From Streptomyces rapamycinicus NRRL 5491 (lineage in GTDB: Bacteria; Actinomycetota; Actinomycetes; Streptomycetales; Streptomycetaceae), in the NCBI RefSeq assembly GCF_024298965.1, contig NZ_CP085193.1, forward strand, positions 12,400,001-12,464,000: a stretch of 64,000 bases of DNA, in the 5' to 3' direction. The translations under genes and the position numbers were made by a program. The notes beneath the pieces are model-generated. The model made no database searches and was not told the DNA's origin. It saw only the letters and a program-made list of their open reading frames with translations. Positions 17,563-26,553 of this stretch are shown here, one piece after another. Numbering within the stretch: the stretch's first letter is position 1; each line of letters opens with the position of its first letter.

Positions 17563-18031
17563 GTTGACGTGTTCGACCGTGGCCCTGCGTCCCGCGGCGG
17601 CGCCGGGAAAGCGCTGATCGGCGCTGGCCGGGCGGGAGCAGGAGAGCCGGACCGAGCCGGCGGAAGGGTGGCCGTAGGGGTCCGGCCGCACCGTCCATAC
17701 GGGCCCGCCCCGCGACGCGGCTCTCTTGCTGTGTGCCGGCCTCCACGACCATGTACGTACTCCCAGCATTGCTTGATCCGTTGCCCCGGGGCCCCATCAT
17801 CGGAGATGAACGCCGATCAGCCCCTGGAGAGCGGAAGTTTCAGTCCGGCGTGCCCTGCCAGCACAGGAGAAGATCAGCATTCGGCCGGATCCGGTCATGC
17901 CAGACGGCTTGCTCGGCTTGGATAGTGCGTCGAGACGGGCCACCGGTCAAAAGCCGGAGCACGAGCGCCGGGCGAGCACGTCGACGCCATGGCCAGCGAG
18001 ACCCGACAGCGTCGTGAGGAGAGAACACCCC
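17563..18031. other. gene-free stretch
   Basis: Several overlapping open frames exist on both strands, but none has a start with a ribosome site plus a recognisable protein. The codon composition is consistent with decayed or non-coding DNA. Near the right end a ribosome site (GGAGAG) precedes the ATG at 18032. Confidence 0.35.
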
Positions 18032-18112
18032 ATGGAATTCCCGGCATTCACCGAGGCCGCGCCGCTGACCGCGCTCGAGATCGAGGCGCTGCGCGCCCTG
18101 CAGCAGTGCGGA
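18032..18112 (+). pseudogene. 5' fragment of an unknown gene fused to a glycosidase remnant
   Basis: A good ribosome site (GGAGAG, 8 bases) precedes ATG and MEFPAFTEAAPLTALEIEAL then RALQQ. After about 26 residues the sequence changes into the GH65-type remnant in a different frame. It looks like a real gene start joined to foreign DNA; the gene family is not recognisable from this piece. Confidence 0.3.
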
Positions 18113-19607
18113 CAAACACCAGGTATGGGAAACACGTCGTGCCGAGGGCAACAGCACTCAGGTCGCCATCGCTTCCCAGCTCGACGCACCTGGGCGCATC
18201 ACGCCTATGGGTGGTGACGTAACCGGACAGCGGGCAACTGTGCGGGTCACCGCAGGGGTCCCCGTGAACGTCACGAAGTTTGTCGGCATCGCCAGCACCC
18301 AGGATTCGTCGGATGCGCTGGCTACCGCCCGGCAGCAGTCCGCCGACGCCACCAGGGTGGGCTGGGCCCGGCTCACCGCCTCTGGGACACCGAAACGTGG
18401 ATGTACCCGAGCGTGCTCGCACAGCATCCGGACATCGCGAAATCCATGCTTCAGTACCGAATAAACAGAACCGACGCTGCCCGCAAGTACGCCAAGGACG
18501 GAGGCTACTCAGGAACGCGATTCCCCTGGGAGAGCGCACTATCGGGCTTGGAAGACACTCCTTCCTGGGCCTCGACCGGACGCTATGAACAACACATCAG
18601 TTCCGACATCTCCCTCGCGGTATGGCAGTACTGGCTTGCCACCGGTGACCGGACCTGGCTGCGAGACAAGGGTGCGGAGATACTCCGGGGAGTCGCAGAC
18701 TTCTGGGTCAGCCGGGTCACGCGCAATGCCGATGGTTCCTCGAGCATCAACGGGGTGACACCTCCGGACGAGTACGTCGAGAACATTGACGACAGTGCCT
18801 ATACCAATATGGCTGCCCGAGACTCGCTGCGCTTCACAGTACAGGCCGCCAAGATCTTCGGCCGACCCGCCAACCCCCAATGGTCGCGTGTGGCGGACAG
18901 CCTTCGAATCCCGTTCGATGCGAAGACCGGAACCCACCCGGAGTACGACGGCTACGCCCGGCTTCCTCCAGGAGTTCCTCTACGGCTATTCGGGAATGCG
19001 CTGGCGGGACGATCGCGTGCACCTCGACCCAACCCTACCGCCGCAGCTGACCGGCATATCGCTGCGCGAACTCTCCTGGCAGGGAAGGAAGTTCACCATG
19101 GAGATCGGCCCGCACCAGACCACTGTGCGACTACTCAACGGTGCTGCCATGCCGGTTGAGGTACGCGGACAGTCGAAGAACCTCCGACCCGGCCAGCAGC
19201 TCAAGGTGCCAACCCGCCGCCCGGATCTCGCGCCCACGATCGACCTTGGCCGGTGCGCGGCGATCAGCGCCGACTCATCCGATCCGAGTTCCCCGGCAGT
19301 TGCGGCAGTCGACGGCGATGCACAGACGTTCTGGCAGGCCAAGGCCCCTGACCCTGCCCTCACCGTGAACCTCGAACGTCCCCGCCGGCTCCGGACTCTG
19401 ACCGCCGACTGGGGCGACGAACGTCCCAAGCAGTTCACCGTCGAACTGTCCCGCGACGGCCACCACTGGACTCCGGCCGCCACAGTCGAAGGCGGGCAGA
19501 CGAAGGACACAGTCGACCTCGAAGAACGCACCGCTGCCCTTGTGCGGCTGAAGATCGGCGGCGAAGACGACGACGGACCCCAGTTGCATTCCCTCACACT
19601 TCGCTGA
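18113..19607 (+). pseudogene. GH65-type (acid trehalase/kojibiose-like) glycosidase with a C-terminal discoidin domain, decayed
   Basis: Frame pieces in order: VRVTAGVPVNVTKFVGIAST, DTETWMYPSVLAQHPDIAKS, MLQYRINRTDAARKYAKDGG, FPWESALSGLE, QHISSDISLAVWQYWLATGD (all GH65 catalytic-domain blocks), then FLQEFLYGYSGMRWRDDRVH, WQGRKFTMEIG, and a discoidin/F5-8C-like tail (AVDGDAQTFWQA; ADWGDERPKQFTVELSRDGH). The N-terminal beta-sandwich is missing. A deletion plus frameshift near 18395 removes the piece before WDTE, and another near 18955 removes about 75 residues before the FLQEFLYGYSG block. In life these are secreted or cell-wall enzymes acting on alpha-linked disaccharides. Confidence 0.75.
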
Positions 19608-19635
19608 ACTGCACCGTGCGGAATAGCATCGTCAG

Positions 19636-19822
19636 ATCACAGACGGTCTTCCACGGCCGAGTCGCTCGGGCAGATCACACCACTGCACCCCGGTTCGCAC
19701 GCGGTGCGGGATCCCGTCGATCACCTGCCTATGATCCCGCCACCTGCCACAAGGCCCGTTGCTGACCGACAGGAGCGGCCGCAGCCGTTCCACTCCGCAT
19801 CCGTCAGATCACCCCGCCCCAT
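19636..19822 (-). pseudogene. IS5-family transposase, N-terminal remnant
   Basis: Leftward from the ATG at 19822: MGRGDLTDAEW, then after a one-base loss ERLRPLLSVSNGPCGRWRDH, RQVIDGIPHRVRTGVQWCDL and PERLG. This is the N-terminal block of Streptomyces IS5 transposases (LTDaEWerLrPlLP...GRprrWrDHRqViNGILhRvRTGvqWRDLPErfGpWkTv). The rest is absent, cut near the 3' end of the glycosidase remnant. Confidence 0.7.
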
Positions 19823-19880
19823 GCCACGTCAAAGACCCGGACACGAGGCAGTCACATGATCGGCCGGACAAGCCCTAACG

Positions 19881-21182
19881 CTAGCCCGCGTTGATGTGCG
19901 TGGGGGTGAAGGTGACGGGGAGGCTGGACGGGGCTCGGCACCACAGGGAGTCAACCCACTCGAGCTCCTCGGGCTCGACGGCCAGGGTCAGATCCGGAAC
20001 CCGGTCGAGCAGCACTTCGATCGCTGTCTCCGCGATGATCCTGGCCAGTTCGGGCGCGCCTGCGGGGCATCCGTAGTCGCCGCCGGTGAAGGACAGGTAC
20101 GCGTTGTTCCCGGCGAAGCCTGCCGTGGTGTCGGGCCACAGCAGCGGGTCCATGTTCGCGGCGGCGAGGCCGAGGACGAGGAGGTCACCGGTGCGGATGC
20201 GCTGGCCTCCGAGCATGGTGTCCCGGATGGCGAAGCGCCCGATGGCGTTGGGGACGGGGGAGTCCGCCCACAGCACCTCGGTCATGGCCTCGCCGGTACT
20301 CCTTCGGCCGCCCGCGAGGGTCACGGCGAACCGGGTGTCGGTGAGCATCAGCCGGACGGTGGAGCCGATCCAGTACGACGTGGCGGGAAAGCCCGCGACC
20401 ATCATCACCATGATGTCTCCGACCAACTGCTCGTCGGTGAGGTTGGGGGAGGTCTGGATGAACCGGGAGGTGATGTCCGGGCCCGGCGCGTCACGCTTGG
20501 CCGTCACCAGCCGCCCCACTATCTCGGCGGCCCGCTGCTGGGCGGGGATGGCGTCGCCGCTGGCGTCGAGGCTCGCCGTCAGGGCCTGCGCCATGTCCGC
20601 GAGCTGGTCCTCGGGCAGGCCGAACATCATGCCCATGGCGAGGGCGGGCACCGAGTAGACGTAGTCGAAGACCAGGTCCGCCTTGCCGCTGCCGGCGAAC
20701 TCGTCGATCAGTCCGTCGGCGAAGCGCTCGCAGTGCGCACGCAACTCGAAGGGATCGACGGTGGAGAGGGCGTCGCTGACGGCCGCCGAGCGCCGCCGGT
20801 GCTCGTCCCCTTCCGTAAAATGGATCATGGGGCTGTAGGCCACCCAGGGCATGAGGGACCAGTCGGGCGGAACCTCGTCCCAGCGGTTCCAGCGGCGGGG
20901 GTCGCGGCCGTAGGTCTGGGTGTCGCCGAGGACCTGGCGCATCTCGCGGTAGCCGAGGACGAGCCACGCGGGGATGTCGGCCTCGAGCAGGACCGGGGCG
21001 ACCTGCCCGTGGTCGCGCCTCATCCGCTGGTAGCTCTCGGTCGGATTCCGCAGAAACTGCCGCCCGTACAACGGTGAGGCGCCGCCGTGGGCGGGGCAGC
21101 CGGGAGGCGGCACCACCGAGTCCGTGCCGTCGGGCATGTCCTGAGGGCCCGGAATATCCTGCGGGTCCTGGAGATTCGTCAC
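19881..21182 (-). CDS. cytochrome P450, CYP157-like, lacking the ExxR motif
   Basis: 433 residues from a GTG at 21182 (VTNLQDPQDIPGPQ) with an AAGGAAG ribosome site. The N-terminal PPPGCPAHGGASPLYG and QVAPVLLEADIPAWLVLGYR are characteristic of the streptomycete CYP157 group that accompanies conservons. The heme loop is FTGGDYGCPAGA with the thiolate Cys near residue 370. The K-helix reads EVLWADSP, so the normally invariant Arg of ExxR is Trp, as known for CYP157 proteins; the I-helix reads VAGFPATS, with Pro where the acidic residue usually is. No conservon genes (kinase, roadblock, DUF742, GTPase) flank it. Substrate unknown. Confidence 0.85.
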   Translation of the reverse strand: MTNLQDPQDIPGPQDMPDGTDSVVPPPGCPAHGGASPLYGRQFLRNPTESYQRMRRDHGQVAPVLLEADIPAWLVLGYREMRQVLGDTQTYGRDPRRWNRWDEVPPDWSLMPWVAYSPMIHFTEGDEHRRRSAAVSDALSTVDPFELRAHCERFADGLIDEFAGSGKADLVFDYVYSVPALAMGMMFGLPEDQLADMAQALTASLDASGDAIPAQQRAAEIVGRLVTAKRDAPGPDITSRFIQTSPNLTDEQLVGDIMVMMVAGFPATSYWIGSTVRLMLTDTRFAVTLAGGRRSTGEAMTEVLWADSPVPNAIGRFAIRDTMLGGQRIRTGDLLVLGLAAANMDPLLWPDTTAGFAGNNAYLSFTGGDYGCPAGAPELARIIAETAIEVLLDRVPDLTLAVEPEELEWVDSLWCRAPSSLPVTFTPTHINAG

Positions 21183-21447
21183 GAAGTCTTCCTTGGAGCG
21201 GTGGATCAGCGCGGCCGCTGGTACAGCGAGAGGCACAGGCTAACCGTGGGACCCGATCGGACCAACCGCCAGAACGTCTCCGTCCCACAACTATGCAACA
21301 TCACCGGCAAGCTCCTCGAGCTACCCACGGCGGCGGAGCGCGCGCCTGCGCGCGGATAAGGCATACGATCGCCCGGACCCTTGCGGTTCCCGCGACCGGT
21401 GCCTTCACAGCGTAGGCAGGAGTCGACGCCTCGGCAGTCGGCGCACG

Positions 21448-22494
21448 TCAGTCCAGCATGGCGCGCAGTCGCTCGACGGCGTGGAGACGTTCCGCGTGAG
21501 TGGCGGCCAGCGGCCTCACGCACAGTGTCGTCACTCCGGCGGCGGCGAACGCATCGAGTTGTCCGGCGACCTCTTCCTTCGTCCCCACGAGGGAGATGGC
21601 CCTCAACAGGCTTTCGGGGACGGCGGCCTCGGCTTCCTGCTTCTTTCCTGCCAGATACAGGTCCTGGACGAGTGCCGCTTCCCGCTCGTATCCGTACCGG
21701 CCGGCAAGCTGGGCGTAGAAGTTCTTGTTCCTGGCTCCCATTCCCCCGATGTAGAGGGCCAGCTGAGGCCGGGCGCGGTCCAGTAGGTGTGCCACGTCGT
21801 CGCCGATGGCCAAAGGCGCGGTCACCGTGATGTCGAGCGAACCCAGTGCCGGATCACGTCGGGCCTGCCCTGCGGCCAGTGCAGCTCCCCACACGTCGGC
21901 CGCTTTCCCGGGGTGGAAGAACACGGGCAGCCAGCCCTCGGCGAGTTCGGCGGTCAGCTCGACGTTCTTCGGTCCGATCGCCGCCAGGACGATGGGAATG
22001 CGGGAGCGAACCGGCCGATCGATGAGTTTTAGGGGTTTACCGAGCCCGGTGCCCCGCTCGGCAGGAAGTGGGAGCGGGTACTTCGGGCCTGGATACACCA
22101 CCTCTTCACGCCGCCACACCCGGCGGCAGATCTCCACCACCTCGCGGGTGCGGCCGAGCGGCGCGTCATACGGCACCCCGTGGAACCCCTCGATCACCTG
22201 TGGTCCCGACGCTCCGAGACCCAGCGTGAACCGGCCGTCGGAGAGATGGTCCAGTCCGGCGGCGGTCATCGCCAGCAGTGATGGCGTACGGGTGAAGATC
22301 GGGAGGATCCCGGAGGCGATCTCCAGGCGTTCGGTCCGGGCTGCCAGGTATCCCAACTTGCTTACGGCGTCAAACGAGTAGGCCTCCGGCACGAAGGCGA
22401 CCTCGACGCCTGCCGCCTCGAAGTCCGGCATCGCACGGACGGACTCGATGAAGTCGTCGCCGTAACCCAGTGTCATGCCGATACGCATGCGCAT
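21448..22494 (-). CDS. F420-dependent LLM-class oxidoreductase
   Basis: 348 residues from the ATG at 22494 (MRMRIGMTLGYGDDFIESVR) behind GAGGGTGAG. The TIM-barrel luciferase-like fold is indicated by VAFVPEAYSFDAVSKLGYLA, GILPIFTRTPSLLAMTAAGL, DGRFTLGLGASGPQVIEGFH, IPIVLAAIGPKNVELTAELA and the C-terminal SLVGTKEEVAGQLDAFAAAG. These enzymes use deazaflavin F420 for hydride transfer. The gene is divergent from tetR, and a half-palindrome like the operator at the catabolic operon lies in its promoter, so it is probably part of that regulon. The exact reaction is unknown. Confidence 0.88.
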   Translation of the reverse strand: MRMRIGMTLGYGDDFIESVRAMPDFEAAGVEVAFVPEAYSFDAVSKLGYLAARTERLEIASGILPIFTRTPSLLAMTAAGLDHLSDGRFTLGLGASGPQVIEGFHGVPYDAPLGRTREVVEICRRVWRREEVVYPGPKYPLPLPAERGTGLGKPLKLIDRPVRSRIPIVLAAIGPKNVELTAELAEGWLPVFFHPGKAADVWGAALAAGQARRDPALGSLDITVTAPLAIGDDVAHLLDRARPQLALYIGGMGARNKNFYAQLAGRYGYEREAALVQDLYLAGKKQEAEAAVPESLLRAISLVGTKEEVAGQLDAFAAAGVTTLCVRPLAATHAERLHAVERLRAMLD

Positions 22495-22520
22495 GGCTCT
22501 CACCCTCAGATCGCCTCCGA

Positions 22521-22540
22521 TTTTATCGAACGCTCGTTTA
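22521..22540. promoter_or_regulatory. putative TetR operator upstream of the LLM gene
   Basis: TTATCGAACGCTCGTTTAG contains the dyad AACG-CT-CGTT about 30 bases upstream of the LLM start. The same AACGnnCGTT pattern occurs ahead of tetR (22790-22808) and the SDR operon (23536-23545). Confidence 0.5.
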
Positions 22541-22789
22541 GCTACCGTAGCGCCGCTCGCCTCCGGGCGGAACCGGCGACGCTCCGATCCCGCCGAGCCC
22601 AATTCGCGCGAGGCCCTGGTGCTGGACGTGGACAAGGGCGTCTTCGCCGGAGTCACAACGCTCGGTGACTCCTTCGCATCGGACCTAGCGAAGGGGTACA
22701 AGGTTCATTCGGCCGGATGACACCGGGGACCGTGCCCGGCGGGCGGCGGCGGTGCGCCGGCCCTCGGCTCCGGACGGCATGGGAGCTTT

Positions 22790-22808
22790 GTCGATCGTTC
22801 GTTCGTTC
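22790..22808. promoter_or_regulatory. putative TetR operator upstream of tetR
   Basis: GTCGATCGTTCGTTCGTTCT carries overlapping CGTTCG half sites 16-34 bases before the tetR ATG, consistent with autoregulation by a TetR-family repressor. Confidence 0.5.
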
Positions 22809-22823
22809 TGGGAAGCTGGGACC

Positions 22824-23480
22824 ATGGATGCGATGAGCGGCAAAGCCGCGGGCAAGAGCGGCAAGGCGGCGGACAACGGGCCCTCCGGCCCCCGGGGAAA
22901 CGGCCGGGACGCCATCATGGACGCCGCACGAGACGTCTTCGCGGAGCGCGGCTACTTCGGCGCCTCCATCCGTGACATCGCCAAGCGGGCGGACATGAGT
23001 CTGTCCGCCCTGTATTACTACTACTCGGGCAAGGCGGAGCTCTTCCACGCCCTGATCGAGGACTCGCTCCACGACTACTTCCGTCACTGCGAGAAGGAAC
23101 TGGCCCAGGCCGGTGACGACCCCGCCGCGCGGCTGGCCGCCCTGGTCAGGGTGACGGTCGACTACCGGGTCCGGCGGCGGGTCGAGAGCCTGCTGACCCT
23201 CCAGGAACTCCGTTACCTCGAACCCGAGTACCGCAATCCCATCATCGAGAGGCGGCACGCCGTATCGGGACTCTTCCAGAAGGCCATCGACGACGGCATG
23301 GCCGGCGGAGTCTTCCGGACCCCGCACCCGGATGACGCCCGCCGGGCGGTCATGGCCATGTGCAATGCCGTCGCCCAGTGGTACGACCCGTCCGGCGATC
23401 TCGGGATGACGGAGCTGTGCGGCCGGTACGTGCGGCTGGCGTTCGCACTGGTCGGGCACGACGAGGCGCCGGCTCGGTAG
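22824..23480 (+). CDS. TetR-family transcriptional regulator
   Basis: 218 residues from the ATG at 22824 (MDAMSGKAAGKSGKA). After a lysine-rich leader the HTH domain lies at about 30-80: GRDAIMDAARDVFAERGYFG, then ASIRDIAKRADMSLSALYYY and YSGKAELFHALIEDSLHDYF. The C-terminal ligand domain is all-helical (VRRRVESLLTLQELRYLEPE). It sits between the LLM gene (divergent) and the beta-oxidation operon (same strand, 212 bases downstream), all with AACGnnCGTT-like sites, so it is the likely acyl-CoA-responsive repressor of both. The ligand is inferred only. Confidence 0.88.
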   Translation: MDAMSGKAAGKSGKAADNGPSGPRGNGRDAIMDAARDVFAERGYFGASIRDIAKRADMSLSALYYYYSGKAELFHALIEDSLHDYFRHCEKELAQAGDDPAARLAALVRVTVDYRVRRRVESLLTLQELRYLEPEYRNPIIERRHAVSGLFQKAIDDGMAGGVFRTPHPDDARRAVMAMCNAVAQWYDPSGDLGMTELCGRYVRLAFALVGHDEAPAR

Positions 23481-23535
23481 GTCGTCCCGCTTTTCGTCGC
23501 GGTCATTGACAGTGGTGTGTCGGCGGCCTAATTTA

Positions 23536-23545
23536 ACGATCGTTC
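23536..23545. promoter_or_regulatory. perfect operator palindrome of the catabolic operon
   Basis: AACGATCGTT is a perfect 10-bp palindrome within TTTAACGATCGTTCGA, about 150 bases before the SDR start. It matches the half sites near the tetR and LLM promoters and is the best candidate binding site of the adjacent TetR protein. Confidence 0.55.
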
Positions 23546-23692
23546 GACAAGCTCCCTCGCTCTCTCCATCGGCCACAGGTCCCGGCCGCAACGGCCGGAG
23601 CCCGTTGGCCCGGCGTACGACGGCGGTCGCCGAGCCTTCGCGGCGCGGGCGGCGGCAGATATCCGACACCGGCTCGACCGACTGGAGCGTCC

Positions 23693-24457
23693 ATGCAGAC
23701 CAGCGGAATATCCGCGGTGGTGACCGGCGGCGCATCGGGGCTCGGCCTGGCGACGGCACGGCGGCTGCTCAAGGCCGGCGCCCGCGTCACCATCGCGGAC
23801 CTGCCCTCCTCGGACGCCGACCGAGCCGTCCGCGACCTCGGCCCCGAGGCCGTCTTCGTCCCCGCTGACGTGACGAGCACCGAGGACATGACCGCCGTCC
23901 TCGACACCGCCGAGCGGACAGGAGCGCTGCGCGCGGTCGTCCACTGCGCGGGCCGCGGCGGTCCGCTCCGCGTGGTGAACAAGGACGGTACCCCGGGCGA
24001 TCTCGCCCATTTCCGCGCCGTGGTCGACGTCAACCTGATCGGCACCTTCAACGTGCTCCGGCTCGCCGCCGCCCGCATGGCCGGCAACGAACCACTCGAC
24101 GGCGACCGCGGGGTGGTTGTCATGACAGCGTCGGTCGCGGCGTTCGAGGGACAGATCGGACAGACTCCGTACGCGGCGTCGAAGGCCGGAGTGGTCGGCC
24201 TCACTGTGTGTGCGGCCCGAGATCTGGCGAGCAAGAGCATCCGGGTCGTCACCATCGCGCCCGGCTTGTTCGACACACCGATGCTCGGCAGAAGGCCGAA
24301 GGAGAAGCTCGACGCGCTCGCTGCCGCGGTGCCGCACCCGCCGCGCCTCGGCGCGGCGGACGAGTACGCACAACTCGCCCTGCACATCATCGAAAACCCG
24401 ATGCTCAACGGGGAAACCATCCGCCTCGACGGCGCGATCCGCCTGGCCCCACGCTGA
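23693..24457 (+). CDS. short-chain dehydrogenase, HSD10-like 3-hydroxyacyl-CoA dehydrogenase
   Basis: 254 residues. Cofactor motif TGGASGLG (11-18), D in IADLPSSDAD suggesting NAD preference, NVNLIGTF-like segment VDVNLIGTFNVLRLAAARMA, active-site Ser147, Tyr160 and Lys164 (YAASK), and the PGLFDTPML/ENPMLNGETIRLDGAIR ending. The insert SDADRAVRDLG...GGPLRVVNKDG and the C-terminus resemble HSD17B10-type enzymes, which oxidise 3-hydroxy-2-methylacyl-CoA. First gene of a co-directional operon; it should perform the third step of the beta-oxidation cycle encoded downstream. Confidence 0.88.
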   Translation: MQTSGISAVVTGGASGLGLATARRLLKAGARVTIADLPSSDADRAVRDLGPEAVFVPADVTSTEDMTAVLDTAERTGALRAVVHCAGRGGPLRVVNKDGTPGDLAHFRAVVDVNLIGTFNVLRLAAARMAGNEPLDGDRGVVVMTASVAAFEGQIGQTPYAASKAGVVGLTVCAARDLASKSIRVVTIAPGLFDTPMLGRRPKEKLDALAAAVPHPPRLGAADEYAQLALHIIENPMLNGETIRLDGAIRLAPR

Positions 24458-24526
24458 AGGCCGGCGCTCAACCGCTCCTGCCCAACCGCCACCACCGCTT
24501 GGCCACCGAGCCGTAAAGGAGCTGCC

Positions 24527-25291
24527 GTGGCAGACGAAGTACTGGCCGAGTACGGCGACGGCGTCACGCTCATCACCATCAACCGGCCCGAGGCCCGCAA
24601 CGCCGTCAACCGCGCGGTTGCCGAGGCGATCGCATCCGCGCTGGATGAGCTGGACGAGCGTGACGACCTCGCGGTCGGCATCATCACCGGCGCGGGCGGC
24701 ACCTTCTGTGCGGGCATGGACCTCAAGGCGTTCCTGCGGGACGAGCGCCCCCACGTGCCGGGGCGCGGTTTCGCCGGGTTCACCGAGGCCCCGCCGCGCA
24801 AGCCGCTGATCGCCGCCGTCGAGGGCTACGCCGTGGCGGGCGGATGCGAGATCGCACTCGCGAGTGATCTGGTCGTCGCCGCCGAGGATGCCAGGTTCGG
24901 GCTGCCCGAGGTCAAACGCGGTCTGGTGGCGGTGGCCGGAGGGCTGCTGCGGCTGCCAGGCCGTATCCCGTACCAGATTGCGATGGAACTCGCCCTCACC
25001 GGTGACTTCCTCACCGCGGAGCGGGCGTACCACTACGGGCTGGTCAACCGGCTCACCCCGCCCGGCGGTGCAGTCAAGGAGGCGAGGCTGCTGGCCTCCG
25101 CCATCGCCGCCAACGGTCCGCTCGCCGTACGGGCCACCAAACGTGTCCTCGTCGAATCTCCCGGCTGGCCGCACGACGAGATGTTCGACCGCCAGCGGCC
25201 GATCACCACACTGGTGTTCAACTCGCATGACGCCCGGGAAGGTGCGTCGGCCTTCGCCGAGAAGCGCGCTCCCATCTGGCGGGGACGGTGA
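24527..25291 (+). CDS. enoyl-CoA hydratase (crotonase family)
   Basis: 254 residues from a GTG with AAAGGAG upstream. The oxyanion-hole segments are GTFCAGMDLKAF and VEGYAVAGGCEIALASDLVV. Both acid/base glutamates of true hydratases are present, in GGCE (Glu108) and GLPE (Glu128), spaced 20 residues as in the mitochondrial enzyme. AGRIPYQ-like LPGRIPYQIAMELALTGD and the C-terminal EGASAFAEKRAPIWRGR are normal. It hydrates 2-enoyl-CoA in the operon's beta-oxidation cycle. The next gene starts 8 bases after its stop region. Confidence 0.9.
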   Translation: MADEVLAEYGDGVTLITINRPEARNAVNRAVAEAIASALDELDERDDLAVGIITGAGGTFCAGMDLKAFLRDERPHVPGRGFAGFTEAPPRKPLIAAVEGYAVAGGCEIALASDLVVAAEDARFGLPEVKRGLVAVAGGLLRLPGRIPYQIAMELALTGDFLTAERAYHYGLVNRLTPPGGAVKEARLLASAIAANGPLAVRATKRVLVESPGWPHDEMFDRQRPITTLVFNSHDAREGASAFAEKRAPIWRGR

Positions 25292-25298
25292 GCGGCCG

Positions 25299-26489
25299 GT
25301 GAACGACGAACAGGACCAGGGACGTGCGAACGGCTTCCTACCCGAGGCGGCCCCGGGGCCGCTCACCGGGCTGCGGGTCGTCGAGCTCGGGGGCATCGGG
25401 CCGGGGCCGTTTGGTGCGATGCTCCTGGCCGACGCCGGTGCGGACGTGATCCGTATCGAGCGCCCGTCGGACATGGCGGGCAGGCCCGACCCCGTCCTGC
25501 ACCGGGGCCGGCGCTCGGCCGCCATCGATCTCAAGCACCCGGAAGGCGTCGGCGCCGTCCTCGACTTGGTGGCGGATGCCGATGTCCTCCTGGAGGGCTT
25601 CCGGCCGGGGGTGGCCGAACGGCTCGGCGTGGGCCCCGGGCCGTGCCTCACCCGCAACCCGCGCCTGGTCTACGGGCGGATGACGGGATTCGGACAGGAG
25701 GGACCGCTCGCGCCGCGGGCCGGGCACGACATCAACTACATCGCCCTGTCAGGGGCCCTGGGGACCATCGGACCGGCCGACGGTCCACCGGTCCTGCCGC
25801 TCAACCTGCTCGGTGACTTCGGCGGCGGTGGCGCACTGCTCGCCTTCGGTGTGCTGTGCGTGGTCCTGCAGGCACGCGCCACGGGGAAGGGCCAGGTCGT
25901 GGACGCGGCCATGGTGGACGGATCGGCCCAGTTGCTGGCCATGATCTACAGCCGTCTGCACCAGGGGCGGTGGACCGACCGCCGGGGCGTCAACTACCTG
26001 GACGGCACAGCGCCGTTCTACGGCGTCTACCGCTGCCGCGACGGCCAGTACGTCGCGGTCGGCGCGATCGAGGCGCCCTTCTTCGCCGCACTCCTGGAGC
26101 GGCTGGGCCTGGTCGCGGATGCCGACTTCGTCCAGCAGTGGGACCGTTCCCGCTGGCCGGTCATGCGGCGGCGCCTGGCGCAGGTCTTCGCCGCCAGGAC
26201 CCGCGACGACTGGGCGGCCGCGTTCGCCGACGCCGACGCGTGCGTCACCCCCGTGCTGTCCCTGCGGGAGGCACCGCGCCATCCTCACAACGCTGAACGC
26301 GGCACCTTCCTCACCGACGACACGGGAGTCCTCCAGCCCGCCCCGGCCCCCCGGTTCGGCTCCTCCATCCCTCGCCGGCCCGCCCGGCCCGCCCCCCTGC
26401 CAGGCGAGCACACGGCGCAGGTCCTCGCCGAGACGGGCCGTAACCCCGAGCAGATCAAGCAGCTTTTCGACGCGGAGGTCGTGCGATGA
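25299..26489 (+). CDS. alpha-methylacyl-CoA racemase (CaiB/BaiF family)
   Basis: 396 residues from a GTG (VNDEQDQGRANGFLPE). LTGLRVVELGGIGPGPFGAM is the racemase-type start. RAGHDINYIALSGALGTIG carries His143 and NLLGDFGGGG carries Asp173, the catalytic His/Asp pair of mycobacterial MCR and human AMACR; the FRC-type YDLL motif of true CoA-transferases is absent. NYLDGTAPFYGVYRCRDGQY and GAIEAPFFAALLERLGL are further racemase blocks. It inverts the 2-methyl centre of 2-methylacyl-CoA so that the (S)-specific acyl-CoA dehydrogenase can act, marking the pathway as one for alpha-methyl-branched chains. Confidence 0.88.
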   Translation: MNDEQDQGRANGFLPEAAPGPLTGLRVVELGGIGPGPFGAMLLADAGADVIRIERPSDMAGRPDPVLHRGRRSAAIDLKHPEGVGAVLDLVADADVLLEGFRPGVAERLGVGPGPCLTRNPRLVYGRMTGFGQEGPLAPRAGHDINYIALSGALGTIGPADGPPVLPLNLLGDFGGGGALLAFGVLCVVLQARATGKGQVVDAAMVDGSAQLLAMIYSRLHQGRWTDRRGVNYLDGTAPFYGVYRCRDGQYVAVGAIEAPFFAALLERLGLVADADFVQQWDRSRWPVMRRRLAQVFAARTRDDWAAAFADADACVTPVLSLREAPRHPHNAERGTFLTDDTGVLQPAPAPRFGSSIPRRPARPAPLPGEHTAQVLAETGRNPEQIKQLFDAEVVR

Positions 26490-26553
26490 CCCGGCGCACC
26501 GTGCGAAAGCCCTGCACGGCCGGCCGCAGGCCGGGGCGGGAAGGGAGCGGCAC

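Noticed and set aside
17597..18157. Minus-strand frames between the RidA gene and the glycosidase as genes
   Set aside because: No start with a ribosome site, no family motif, and frames overlap each other in several phases; treated as non-coding or decayed.
19896..21077. 393-residue plus-strand frame opposite the P450
   Set aside because: Antisense shadow of a protein with a clear heme-binding Cys loop.
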